From the NCBI GenBank assembly GCA_017533915.1, contig JAFWHX010000005.1, positions 1 through 64,000 on the forward strand: DNA of 64,000 bases, given 5' to 3'. Made by a program: the position numbers and the translations under genes. This document shows positions 52,532-59,705 of the stretch, piece after piece. The notes beneath the pieces are model-generated. The model did not search any database, was not told the origin of the DNA, and saw only the letters and a list, made by a program, of their open reading frames with translations. This stretch comes from Eubacterium sp. Its GTDB lineage: Bacteria > Bacillota > Clostridia > Peptostreptococcales > Anaerovoracaceae. Position 1 is the stretch's first letter; each line of letters begins with the position of its first letter.

Positions 52532-53368
52532 ATGGACAGAAAGCAGAAAATCATCGCAGCATGTGTTCTGGCTGCGTTAGCATTTATCTCATTTCTGGTG
52601 ATCGGGAGTATAGTGAAAAACCCGGAAACTTTCGGCGGGATAATCAAATCGCTGGACGAAAAAGCAGAGAACGTAATGGCGCTTACGGGAGCAGCTGCGG
52701 CATCAGCAGCCGCGATCACGCTTATCCCAGGTGACGTTGGTACGCCAATCGCTGAGAAGCTGGTGGATATGAGCGGCTATTTCATGATCATTCTTGCCGC
52801 TATCTACCTTGAGAAGTGGCTCGTTACCATTACCGGCGTAATAGCCTTTGCGGTTTTGATCCCGATATCACTCATCGGTCTCGCGCTGGATCTGTTCACC
52901 GCGGAGCACCCGTTCCGAAGCCTGTTCGTGAAGGTCATATGTTTTGCTCTCATCCTGTTCGCCGCGGTACCGGCTAGCGTTATGCTCGCTGAGAAAGTCG
53001 ACAAGACTTACGGCGTCACGGTCAAAGAGACTATAGAGGAAGCGGAAAAGAAATCCAAGGAGATCCAGAATCAGGCCGGAAACGAGACGAACAACAACGC
53101 ACTTGAGAAGATCTTCAACACTGTTAAGGGTGGCGTCAACGGCAAGGTCGAAGAGTTCAAGACGATCCTCAGCAAATTCATTCAGGCCGCGGCAGTGCTG
53201 ATCGTGACATCATGCGTCATTCCTATCGCCGTGATGGTCTTCTTTATCTGGATAATCAAAATGATCATAGGCATCCAGATCACGATCCCGACGATACACT
53301 TATCTGATCACATGAAGAATCCTATGAAAGAACCTATGAAAGAACCCGTGAAAGAGGCACAGAACTGA
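52532..53368 (+). CDS. Polytopic membrane protein of unknown function
   Basis: Unrecognised 278-residue protein. Hydrophobic segments lie at about 8-28, 48-66, 80-115, 128-150 and 215-250. A soluble Lys/Glu-rich region at about 155-210 could form a helix outside the membrane. The C terminus has a small repeat (KNPMKEPMKEPVKEAQN), and its DNA continues as tandem copies past the stop codon. No strong ribosome binding site lies before ATG 52532. The surroundings (c-di-GMP genes) give no clear role. Confidence 0.7.
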   Translation: MDRKQKIIAACVLAALAFISFLVIGSIVKNPETFGGIIKSLDEKAENVMALTGAAAASAAAITLIPGDVGTPIAEKLVDMSGYFMIILAAIYLEKWLVTITGVIAFAVLIPISLIGLALDLFTAEHPFRSLFVKVICFALILFAAVPASVMLAEKVDKTYGVTVKETIEEAEKKSKEIQNQAGNETNNNALEKIFNTVKGGVNGKVEEFKTILSKFIQAAAVLIVTSCVIPIAVMVFFIWIIKMIIGIQITIPTIHLSDHMKNPMKEPMKEPVKEAQN

Positions 53369-53447
53369 TGCCGTTGAGGCACAGAACCGATTCTGGGGGG
53401 CACCGAATCGATTCCGATGCCGATGAGGTACCGAACCGATTCCGGTA
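53354..53447. repeat. Copies of the membrane protein gene 3' end
   Basis: GAGGCACAGAACTGATGCCG (with the stop TGA) starts at 53354. Diverged copies start near 53376 (GAGGCACAGAACCGATTC), 53397 (GGGGCACCGAATCGATTC) and 53425 (GAGGTACCGAACCGATTC). Confidence 0.8.
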
Positions 53448-53485
53448 TCCCGCACGCCGCTCATCAAATGTCGAACATTTTGCGT

Positions 53486-54070
53486 ATTTGTGTATACATA
53501 GAGCAAAACCTTGTACAAAATTGTACAAGGTTTTTGCTTTGATACGGCCATATTGGGACATTTCGACTGATTTTTGTGTACACATATGACAAAACCTTGT
53601 ACAAAATGGTACAAGATTTTGTTTCAATACGGCCAGACCTATACATTTCGGCTGTTTTGTGTACACATAGAGCAAAACCTTGTACAAAATGCGACAAGAT
53701 TTTGTTTCAATACGGCTGGAGCGACACATTTCGGCTGTTTTGTTTCAATACGGCTGGAGCGACACATTTCGGCTGTTTTGTGTACACATAGAGCAAAACC
53801 TTGTACAATATGGTACAAGGTTTTTGCTTAAATATGGCGAGATTGGCACATTTTGACTGCTTTTTGTGTACACATAGAGCAAAACCTTGTACAAAATGGT
53901 ACAAGGTTTTGTTTCAATACGGCCAGATCGGGACATTTCGACTGTTTTTTGTGTACACATATGACAAAACCTAGTACAAAATGGTACAAGGTTTTGTTTC
54001 AAAACGGCCAGACCTATACATTTCGGCTGTTTTGTGTACACATAGAACGAAACCTTGTACAATATGGCAC
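53486..54070. repeat. 85-bp tandem array of the TGTACA hairpin repeat
   Basis: Seven units whose hairpin starts at 53505, 53591, 53674, 53795, 53881, 53966 and about 54050. The best units read AAAACCTTGTAC, a 6-base loop, then GTACAAGGTTTT, a perfect 12-bp stem. Linkers hold TTTCAATACGGCCAGAC, ACATTTCGGCTGTTTTGTG and TGTACACATAGAGC. The 121-bp interval contains a 36-bp internal duplication. Frames on both strands are by-products. Confidence 0.93.
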
Positions 54071-54091
54071 ACTTTTTGATACAAAATCTGT

Positions 54092-54097
54092 TATAAT
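54092..54097 (+). promoter_or_regulatory. Extended -10 promoter of the flavoprotein pair
   Basis: TGTTATAAT matches an extended -10 element (TGnTATAAT), 50 bases before the start codon. No good -35 box stands at the right distance. Confidence 0.5.
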
Positions 54098-54146
54098 AGT
54101 AATAAGTATAACTTTGATGAACAGGGAGGACAACTGGAGGACAGTT

Positions 54147-54734
54147 ATGAGAAAAGACCTGGGAGCACAGCCGGCGGTATTCCCGATGCCGGTTTTGATG
54201 GTTGCGGCATATGATGAGAATGGTACTGTTCAGGTGATGAACGCGGCATGGGGCATGATCTGCGGAATGGACAAGATCGCTTTGTTCATCGATGAGGATC
54301 ACGCAACGACCAAGGCGATAAGAAAGACGAAAGCTTTTACGGTTAGCATCGCGGACAGGGAGCATATGGACGCTGCGGATTATTACGGCATCGCTACGGG
54401 TAACAAGATCCCTGACAAATTCGCGAGGTCTGGCTATCACGCAGAGAAGAGCGCTCATGTGAACGCGCCGGTCATCACGGAGTTTCCGGTCGCGATGGAG
54501 TGCGAGCTTGCCGAGATCACGCAGACAGACAACATCCACGCTGTGGTCGGAACGATCAAAAATGTCAGCGCAGATGAAAAAGTCATTTCCGAAAATGGCA
54601 AGATCGATCCGATGAAGCTGAACGCACTTATCTTTGACCAGTTCCAGGCGGGCTACTATGTAGCAACGGAGAAAGCCGGACAGGCTTGGAACGCGGGAAA
54701 AGAAATGATGAAAGCTGCCAGCCAGGACAAGTAA
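54147..54734 (+). CDS. Flavin reductase family protein
   Basis: The 195-residue protein belongs to the FMN-binding split-barrel flavin reductase-like group: PMPVLMVAAYDENGTVQVMNAAW at the start, KAFTVSIAD, and the C-terminal FDQFQAGYYV. Members use NAD(P)H and FMN, or bind flavin in other redox roles. The ATG at 54147 follows CTGGAGG; longer frames run back into the repeat array and are rejected. It is followed after 29 bases by a PNPOx-like gene, so the two may act together. Confidence 0.88.
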   Translation: MRKDLGAQPAVFPMPVLMVAAYDENGTVQVMNAAWGMICGMDKIALFIDEDHATTKAIRKTKAFTVSIADREHMDAADYYGIATGNKIPDKFARSGYHAEKSAHVNAPVITEFPVAMECELAEITQTDNIHAVVGTIKNVSADEKVISENGKIDPMKLNALIFDQFQAGYYVATEKAGQAWNAGKEMMKAASQDK

Positions 54735-54763
54735 GAGCAGACAGGTATATAGGAGGTATCTTG

Positions 54764-55165
54764 ATGTCACCTATAGAAAAAGTGTATAATTTTTTAAATG
54801 AAGCGGGCGTGTATTATCTCGCCACGGAAGAGGGCGATCAGCCGAGGGTAAGACCGTTCGGAACTGTTCTTCTGAGCGGCGGAAGGCTTTACATCCAGAC
54901 GGGAAAGATCAAGGATGTCTCCAGGCAGATCGCGGCGGATCCGAAGGTAGAGATATGTACTTTTAAGGACGGCACATGGCTTCGCATCGCAGGCGAGCTG
55001 GTCAATGACGACGACCACGAAGTAAAGGTCGCGATGCTTGAAAAGATGCCTGAGCTCAAGGCGATGTACAGCGCTGATGACGACAACATGCAGATGCTGT
55101 ACTTCAAGAATGCGAAAGCAACATTCAGCTCGTTTACAGCGCCGCCAGAGACAGTCGAGTTTTAA
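54764..55165 (+). CDS. Pyridoxamine 5'-phosphate oxidase-like flavoprotein
   Basis: The 133-residue split-barrel protein matches the PNPOx-like family (VYYLATEEGDQPRVRPFG, LYIQTGKIKDVSRQI, GTWLRIAGELV). Such small proteins bind FMN or a deazaflavin and have redox or unknown roles; true PNPOx activity is not implied. AGGAGG lies eight bases before ATG 54764. Likely co-transcribed with the flavin reductase gene. Confidence 0.88.
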   Translation: MSPIEKVYNFLNEAGVYYLATEEGDQPRVRPFGTVLLSGGRLYIQTGKIKDVSRQIAADPKVEICTFKDGTWLRIAGELVNDDDHEVKVAMLEKMPELKAMYSADDDNMQMLYFKNAKATFSSFTAPPETVEF

Positions 55166-55208
55166 GATACGAAGAGACAGGAGAGATCAACTGCAAAGGT
55201 AACTAGTT

Positions 55209-56378
55209 ATGTTTGGTAAGCTGTATCTGTTTTTCTATATAGAGTCGATGGTCGTGTGCAGCGCCGTTTTTCTGATCCTGCTGCTGCATGATATCATCCG
55301 CGGAGAACGAAGTGAGAGCACGATGCATTTTGATAATGTGCTGGCTGCTCACATCATGTATTTTACTGTGGACTGTTTCTGGGCTGCCGTCATATCCGGG
55401 GCGATACCAAGGACTGCATTCACAGTAAGCTTCCTGAACTATGTTTTGCTCGTGCTGCTTTCGCTTATAGCGAGCACCTGGTTTGAATTTGCTCTTTCTG
55501 TCATGGATCTGCAATGGCGCAGCGAGAAGAAGGGGAGGCTGATGGTACAGCTCCCGACGATCCTTTCAGTAGTGATATCGTTTGTGCTTATCATCTTTTA
55601 TCCATCGGCACTGATCGACGATCAGCTGGAAACCACTACGCTTTATATGGTGCTGTTCCTTGCGGCGCCTGTATTCTATGTAGTATGTGGCTTCATTTAT
55701 TCAATGCGGGAAGCTTACAAGAAGGAGAACGTGCTCAAGCAGAAGCTGTTGTTTGTGCTGGGCATCTATCCGTTAACGGTTCTGCTCTCGGGGATCGTAC
55801 AGGCCCTCATACTGAAATTGCCGTTCTTCTGCTTTAACAGCATGATCATGATCATTTTGTTCAATCTTCTCACCATGGAAAGCCAGATCTCTGTCGATCC
55901 GCTGACAAAGCTGAACAACCGCGGAGAACTGATGCGCTTTGCTCTTCAGGGCTCGTCGATACATAAAGAGAGGCTGAAGACGTACGTCATCATGGTTGAT
56001 GCGAACGACTTCAAGAAGATAAATGACACCTACGGCCACGTTGAGGGCGACCGCGCACTGGTGATGATAGCGAACGCGCTGAAGAGGGCGGCCGGCAGTA
56101 TGGACAAGCCTCCGTTCATAGCGAGGTTCGGCGGCGATGAATTCGTGATAATTGCATACACAGATCCGGACGATGACATGTCGGAGATACTTTCTAATCT
56201 TATGGAATCATTGAACAGCAGCCTTGCGGATATGTGCGCCAAAAACAAGGTGCCGTATAAAGTCGCGCTCACTCTGGGCTGCGCTGAGCTGAAACGTGAT
56301 AACACATTCCAGGATACGCTCGTGCAGGCTGACGAAGACCTGTATAAGCGGAAGAAACGTATAGGTGTAGGCAGGTAG
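55209..56378 (+). CDS. Membrane GGDEF-domain diguanylate cyclase
   Basis: The 389-residue protein has an N-terminal part with six or so membrane helices (about 5-215) and a C-terminal GGDEF domain that makes cyclic di-GMP from two GTP. Seen are DPLTKLNNRG, VDANDFKKINDTYGHVEGD and the active-site RFGGDEFVII. The inhibitory RxxD site is not present before it. The membrane part resembles that of the EAL protein at 50395, so the two may be an opposing pair. The 3' end is followed by a duplicated block. Confidence 0.93.
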   Translation: MFGKLYLFFYIESMVVCSAVFLILLLHDIIRGERSESTMHFDNVLAAHIMYFTVDCFWAAVISGAIPRTAFTVSFLNYVLLVLLSLIASTWFEFALSVMDLQWRSEKKGRLMVQLPTILSVVISFVLIIFYPSALIDDQLETTTLYMVLFLAAPVFYVVCGFIYSMREAYKKENVLKQKLLFVLGIYPLTVLLSGIVQALILKLPFFCFNSMIMIILFNLLTMESQISVDPLTKLNNRGELMRFALQGSSIHKERLKTYVIMVDANDFKKINDTYGHVEGDRALVMIANALKRAAGSMDKPPFIARFGGDEFVIIAYTDPDDDMSEILSNLMESLNSSLADMCAKNKVPYKVALTLGCAELKRDNTFQDTLVQADEDLYKRKKRIGVGR

Positions 56379-56481
56379 CGGCAGGCGTCATGCTGTTGTC
56401 ATCAAAATCTCAACGGTCATGTGCGTGGAAGAAACGGCAAACGTCTTGCTGCTGTCATCAAAATCTCAACGGTCAGGTGTG
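56378..56481. repeat. 55-bp duplication behind the GGDEF gene
   Basis: GCGGCAGGCGTC...CATCAAAATCTCAACGGTCATGTG (56378-56424) recurs as ACGGCAAACGTC...CATCAAAATCTCAACGGTCAGGTG (56434-56479), with GAAGAAACG before both. It starts at the last base of the gene's stop codon. Confidence 0.8.
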
Positions 56482-56668
56482 AGCATGCTTGTGCAGCAGT
56501 CAGCAAAGAACACACATTGATACCGGAATCGATACTCACGATACAAAACAGGCTTCCTGAGGTGAGCCTGTCTTTCTTGTATTCAGATGATTTCTCTGTT
56601 AAAGCAGTTAGATTCATTTATCTATCCGATACAAAATAAATAGACGGTAAAAAATTACCTTTTGTCCA
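56482..56668. other. Spacer after the GGDEF gene
   Basis: This contains a terminator-like hairpin (ACAGGCT at 56548-56554 with AGCCTGT at 56565-56571, followed by CTTTCTTGT) and no supported gene. Confidence 0.55.
56548..56580 (+). terminator. Terminator of the GGDEF gene region
   Basis: A 7-bp perfect stem with a 10-base loop followed by a T-rich tract. Confidence 0.65.
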
Positions 56669-56697
56669 TTGACTCCTGTTTCATCAGAGTCTATGAT
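56669..56697 (+). promoter_or_regulatory. Promoter of the exonuclease-macro operon
   Basis: TTGACT at 56669-56674, 17 bases, TATGAT at 56692-56697; the start codon lies 97 bases downstream. Confidence 0.65.
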
Positions 56698-56794
56698 ATA
56701 AACAGTAGGAAGGATCCTGTATGTAACAGACAGGGGGATAATAGGATATGTTGCTATCGAAGATCAGAATGCTTAGCTCTTTGAGGGACAGACT

Positions 56795-57373
56795 ATGAAA
56801 TATGTTGTGATGGATCTTGAATTCAACCATCCGAGAAGGCGCGCGCTTATCAGTGTGAATAACGGAATAGAGCTGGACAGCGAGATAATAGAGATCGGAG
56901 CGGTACGGCTGAATGAATCGCTTGAGCAGGAGGACGAGTACTGTGCATATATCAGGCCGGCAGCGTACAAGACGATCAATGACGAAGTCAAAGAAGTTAC
57001 TGGCATAACCAATGAGATGATGTGGAGCGGGCGTGACTTTCCGACTGTTGTAAATGAATTCCTTGCGTGGTGCGGAGATGACTATGCATTCGTCACGTGG
57101 AGCGACAATGATATTTTTACGCTGGAGGACAACATGCTCTATCATGAAATGGACATAGATGGTCTTCCGGAGTGCTATGATATCCAGCCTATGTTCGACG
57201 ATCAGATTAGCCAGAATGAGAGGAGCATGGCTCTTAATTACGCGATCTGGAAGCTTGGAATCAAAGTGAGCGGGGATCATCTGCACGACGCTCTATGTGA
57301 CGCCAAAGAGACCGCAGAAGTTATGAAGAGGCTGGATCTGTCTGAAGGACTGGAGGATTATATAATAGAGTAA
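56795..57373 (+). CDS. DEDDh 3'-5' exonuclease
   Basis: The 192-residue protein has the RNase T/DnaQ-type DEDDh fold: DLEFN (Asp and Glu) at residues 7-11, the Exo II Asp in SDNDIFTLED and the late HDALCDAKETA, which supplies His and Asp. It resembles stand-alone exoribonucleases such as KapD-like proteins. Substrate (RNA or DNA) is not decided by sequence. The GAGGG site lies upstream. It is the first of three tightly spaced genes; the next starts one base after its stop codon. Confidence 0.9.
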   Translation: MKYVVMDLEFNHPRRRALISVNNGIELDSEIIEIGAVRLNESLEQEDEYCAYIRPAAYKTINDEVKEVTGITNEMMWSGRDFPTVVNEFLAWCGDDYAFVTWSDNDIFTLEDNMLYHEMDIDGLPECYDIQPMFDDQISQNERSMALNYAIWKLGIKVSGDHLHDALCDAKETAEVMKRLDLSEGLEDYIIE

Positions 57374-57374
57374 G

Positions 57375-57596
57375 ATGTCGATATTCGGAAAGAAAAAACA
57401 GTATCCCGGACTTCCGGAAGGTGATTATGACCTGGTTCTGCGCTGCAGTATCTGCAATGGTGAGCAGGTAGTCTGCACGAAAGATAAAGCCACCGGGGAG
57501 CTTCAGGAGCTCTATATGGTAACGGATCAGGATGACCTGGAAAGATTCTGCGAAGCAAATGGCATACAGGCAGAAATGATAAAGAAGGTGTACTAA
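57375..57596 (+). CDS. Small conserved-looking protein of unknown function
   Basis: The 73-residue protein begins MSIFGKKKQYPGLPEGDYDLV and has a C-x2-C pair (CSIC) and one more Cys, so a partial metal site is possible. No family is recognised. It lies between the exonuclease and macro-domain genes with one- and two-base gaps, which implies co-transcription and perhaps a shared job. Confidence 0.75.
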   Translation: MSIFGKKKQYPGLPEGDYDLVLRCSICNGEQVVCTKDKATGELQELYMVTDQDDLERFCEANGIQAEMIKKVY

Positions 57597-57598
57597 AC

Positions 57599-58111
57599 AT
57601 GTCGACAAATAATGGACTCAATATCTCTATAGAGATAGCCGATATTGACTGTGTGGTAAACGCGGCAAATGAAGGCCTGCGTATGGGAAGCGGCGTATGC
57701 GGTGCGATATTCAAAGGTGCTGGTCCAGACAAGCTTACTGAAGCATGCAGGAAGCTTCACGGCTGCCCCACAGGAAGTGCGGTGATAACACCGGGGTTCA
57801 ACCTTAAAGCGAAATATATCATTCATGCTGTCGGTCCTGTGTGGTCAGGCAGCAAGGAGGATCAGGAACTCCTTGCAGGGTGCTACAGAGAATCTCTTGA
57901 GAGAGCAAAGGAGAACGACTGCCATTCCATAGCGTTCCCGCTGATCTCGGCAGGAATATTCGGCTGTCCGGTTGATCAGGCATGGGAGCATGCTCTTCGG
58001 GGATGCAGGGAATGGATCGAACAAAACCCAGACTATGACATAAAGATCATATTCGCTGTTCGCAGGCAGGAGATCAAAGACAAAGGCGAAGCTATACTGT
58101 CGTCGCTGTAG
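57599..58111 (+). CDS. Macro-domain protein
   Basis: The 170-residue protein is a single macro domain that binds ADP-ribose or its derivatives: DIDCVVNAANEGLRMGSGVCGAIF near the start holds the N-A-A-N and Gly loop, then HAVGPVW and FPLISAGIFGCP. Such proteins often remove ADP-ribose from proteins or hydrolyse ADP-ribose 1''-phosphate. It is the last gene of the operon with the exonuclease, suggesting roles in RNA or ADP-ribosyl repair. A hairpin terminator follows. Confidence 0.93.
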   Translation: MSTNNGLNISIEIADIDCVVNAANEGLRMGSGVCGAIFKGAGPDKLTEACRKLHGCPTGSAVITPGFNLKAKYIIHAVGPVWSGSKEDQELLAGCYRESLERAKENDCHSIAFPLISAGIFGCPVDQAWEHALRGCREWIEQNPDYDIKIIFAVRRQEIKDKGEAILSSL

Positions 58112-58133
58112 AAAGCAGAATACAAAAGCTGAC

Positions 58134-58166
58134 AAAGCGTGGGCGTATTTGTCTGCGCTTTTTTGT
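58134..58166 (+). terminator. Terminator of the macro operon
   Basis: AAAGCGTGGGC pairs with GTCTGCGCTTT through several wobbles, followed by more T. Confidence 0.65.
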
Positions 58167-58237
58167 GGATCGATTTAGCGGTAAAAGCTATATGGAAGGT
58201 TGAGCAGTTGTAAAATTGATTACATTGAAATAATAAA

Positions 58238-58317
58238 ACAGCGGGCGGATAGGATGTGGGTGATGCTCTCTACTCAGCATCGAAAAGGTTGGCCATCCGT
58301 ATCCTGGTTCCCGCTGT
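58238..58317 (-). ncRNA. Candidate structured small RNA, unknown class
   Basis: The ends ACAGCGGG (58238-58245) and CCCGCTGT (58310-58317) close a long rod. Inside, GGATAGGAT pairs with ATCCGTATCC, and GATGCT/AGCATC forms a terminal hairpin. On the minus strand it is followed by TTTTATTATTT, so it could end a transcript coming from the ogt side. Strand and role are not certain. Confidence 0.45.
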
Positions 58318-58341
58318 AAACAGTTTAACACTTGAGGGAAT

Positions 58342-58373
58342 AAAAGAAAACAGGCGTTGTGATGACGCCTGTT
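58342..58373 (-). terminator. Terminator downstream of ogt
   Basis: AACAGGCGT (58349-58357) pairs with ACGCCTGTT (58365-58373), loop 7 bases. On the minus strand it is followed by TTCTTTTA. Between it and ogt lies a predicted minus-strand promoter (TTGTAG ... TATATT near 58480-58505) and no gene. Confidence 0.6.
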
Positions 58374-58546
58374 TATCTCATTGGTATTGTTTTATCGAGG
58401 ATTGATGAAGAATTGATTGATTTATTACTGTTTGATGCTGTCCTAAGGCGTTTCTCTCTCCTTTGGACAAGTATAATATAGCAAATCAGTATGTTACTAC
58501 AAGGGTATCCATGTGAAAAATAGTGAATGGTTTGTGAAGATTAACG

Positions 58547-59050
58547 TCACATATTCAGAAGACTTCCCTCAAGTGAAAGCAGCTTTTTCTTTCTTTCCAA
58601 TCCTCCTGCGTATCCAGTAAGTGTACCGTCTGCTCCGATCACTCTATGGCAGGGAATAATAATAGAAATTGGATTACGCGCTACAGCGTTTCCTACCGCC
58701 TGTGAAGAGAAATGATCCAGGCCTCGCTGTTTTGCTATCTCTGCTGCGATATCTCCGTAAGTCACAGTCTGGCCATAAGGTATAGCGAGCAGCAGATCCC
58801 AGACAGTTTTCTGGAATGGAGTGCCAGCAGGTGAAAACGGCGGTGTGAAGTCAGGCTCTTTCCCACTGAAATACTGATTGAGCCAAAGCTCGGTCTGCTC
58901 GAGCACTGGGACATGCTGCTCTGTGTGCTCATCTGATAGAGTGGATCCGAAGAATTTCTGCCCTTCGAACCACAGACCTGTTAATGACTCTCCATCACTG
59001 CTCAGAAGGATCATTCCGAGCGGAGAATCTATTTGTGTAATATGATCCAT
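58547..59050 (-). CDS. ogt: Methylated-DNA-protein-cysteine methyltransferase
   Basis: Ogt repairs O6-alkylguanine by moving the alkyl group to its own cysteine. The 167 residues include the active-site IIPCHRVIG with the acceptor Cys and the helix-turn-helix stretch (YGDIAAEIAKQRG, QAVGNAVARNP). AAGGAGA lies before the start on the minus strand. It stands alone between unrelated genes. Confidence 0.96.
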   Translation of the reverse strand: MDHITQIDSPLGMILLSSDGESLTGLWFEGQKFFGSTLSDEHTEQHVPVLEQTELWLNQYFSGKEPDFTPPFSPAGTPFQKTVWDLLLAIPYGQTVTYGDIAAEIAKQRGLDHFSSQAVGNAVARNPISIIIPCHRVIGADGTLTGYAGGLERKKKLLSLEGSLLNM

Positions 59051-59133
59051 ATTATTGTCTCCTTAATGTAATTATATGTCAGCGATAGGCAGTGTGATAG
59101 AATAATAAAGAGAAAAGTATATACTCAATATCA

Positions 59134-59400
59134 ATGTTTTCTAGAAATATGAATTATCTGATTATTATCAACATTATAACATTGGCTGCTTTCGGAATAG
59201 ATAAACTTGCAGCAATAAAGCATAGGCGGCGAATAAGAGAAGCTATATTGTTAGGGTTAGTAGTTATAGGCGGATCCGTAGGGGCTCTGATAGGGATGTA
59301 TATCTTTAATCATAAGGTGCACAAAGCGTTCTTTAGAGTTGGCATACCTTTGATGCTCATAATACAAATAGTGGTGCTTTACACTCTGGAGAATGTATAG
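59134..59400 (+). CDS. DUF1294 family membrane protein
   Basis: The 88-residue protein has the DUF1294 pattern: an N-terminal helix, FGIDKLAAIKHRRRIREAILL, GGSVGALIGM and FNHKVHKAFFRVG, then a C-terminal helix; about three membrane segments. The function of the family is unknown. The start at 59134 is tentative; ATG 59149 would remove five residues and neither has a clear ribosome binding site. Codon use becomes AT-rich from this gene on. Confidence 0.82.
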   Translation: MFSRNMNYLIIINIITLAAFGIDKLAAIKHRRRIREAILLGLVVIGGSVGALIGMYIFNHKVHKAFFRVGIPLMLIIQIVVLYTLENV

Positions 59401-59705
59401 ATTTGATCTATAGTCTTTAACAGTAATACCTAATGGCTGTTTTAATCAGGTAACATCTACTAGATATGTTGTCTATTTTGTTAATACAAAAGTAACTGTA
59501 ACTGAATTAAAGAGTGCCGTTGTTGAAACATTTATACATTATATATAAAGAGTATTGCTGAATGTTATATAAAGACACATGATTTTGACCCAAAACAGTC
59601 TTACGTGTATAAACAGTTGAAGTAACAATAGTAGAAAAGGACTTATTGTGTCAAGATTGACACTCCCTCTCAACAAGATTATTCTGTAGATGGAGGTGTA
59701 GTTTC
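59401..59705 (+). other. AT-rich spacer with the lipoprotein promoter
   Basis: No gene is seen. TTGACC at 59585-59590, 17 bases, TATAAA at 59608-59613 forms a promoter about 93 bases before the next start codon. Confidence 0.6.
59585..59613 (+). promoter_or_regulatory. Predicted promoter of the lipoprotein gene
   Basis: TTGACC and TATAAA are separated by 17 bases in AT-rich DNA. Confidence 0.5.

Noticed and set aside
53853-54146. A 98-residue extension of the flavin reductase
   Set aside because: It reads through repeat units; a strong GGAGG site sits directly before ATG 54147.
53334-54770. Several frames of 70-340 codons on both strands over the 53-kb array
   Set aside because: They consist of reiterated LYKVLLYVYTK-type words produced by the 85-bp repeats. 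Unit lengths are not multiples of three and frames break at each indel; the 341-codon frame also runs antisense through the flavin reductase gene.
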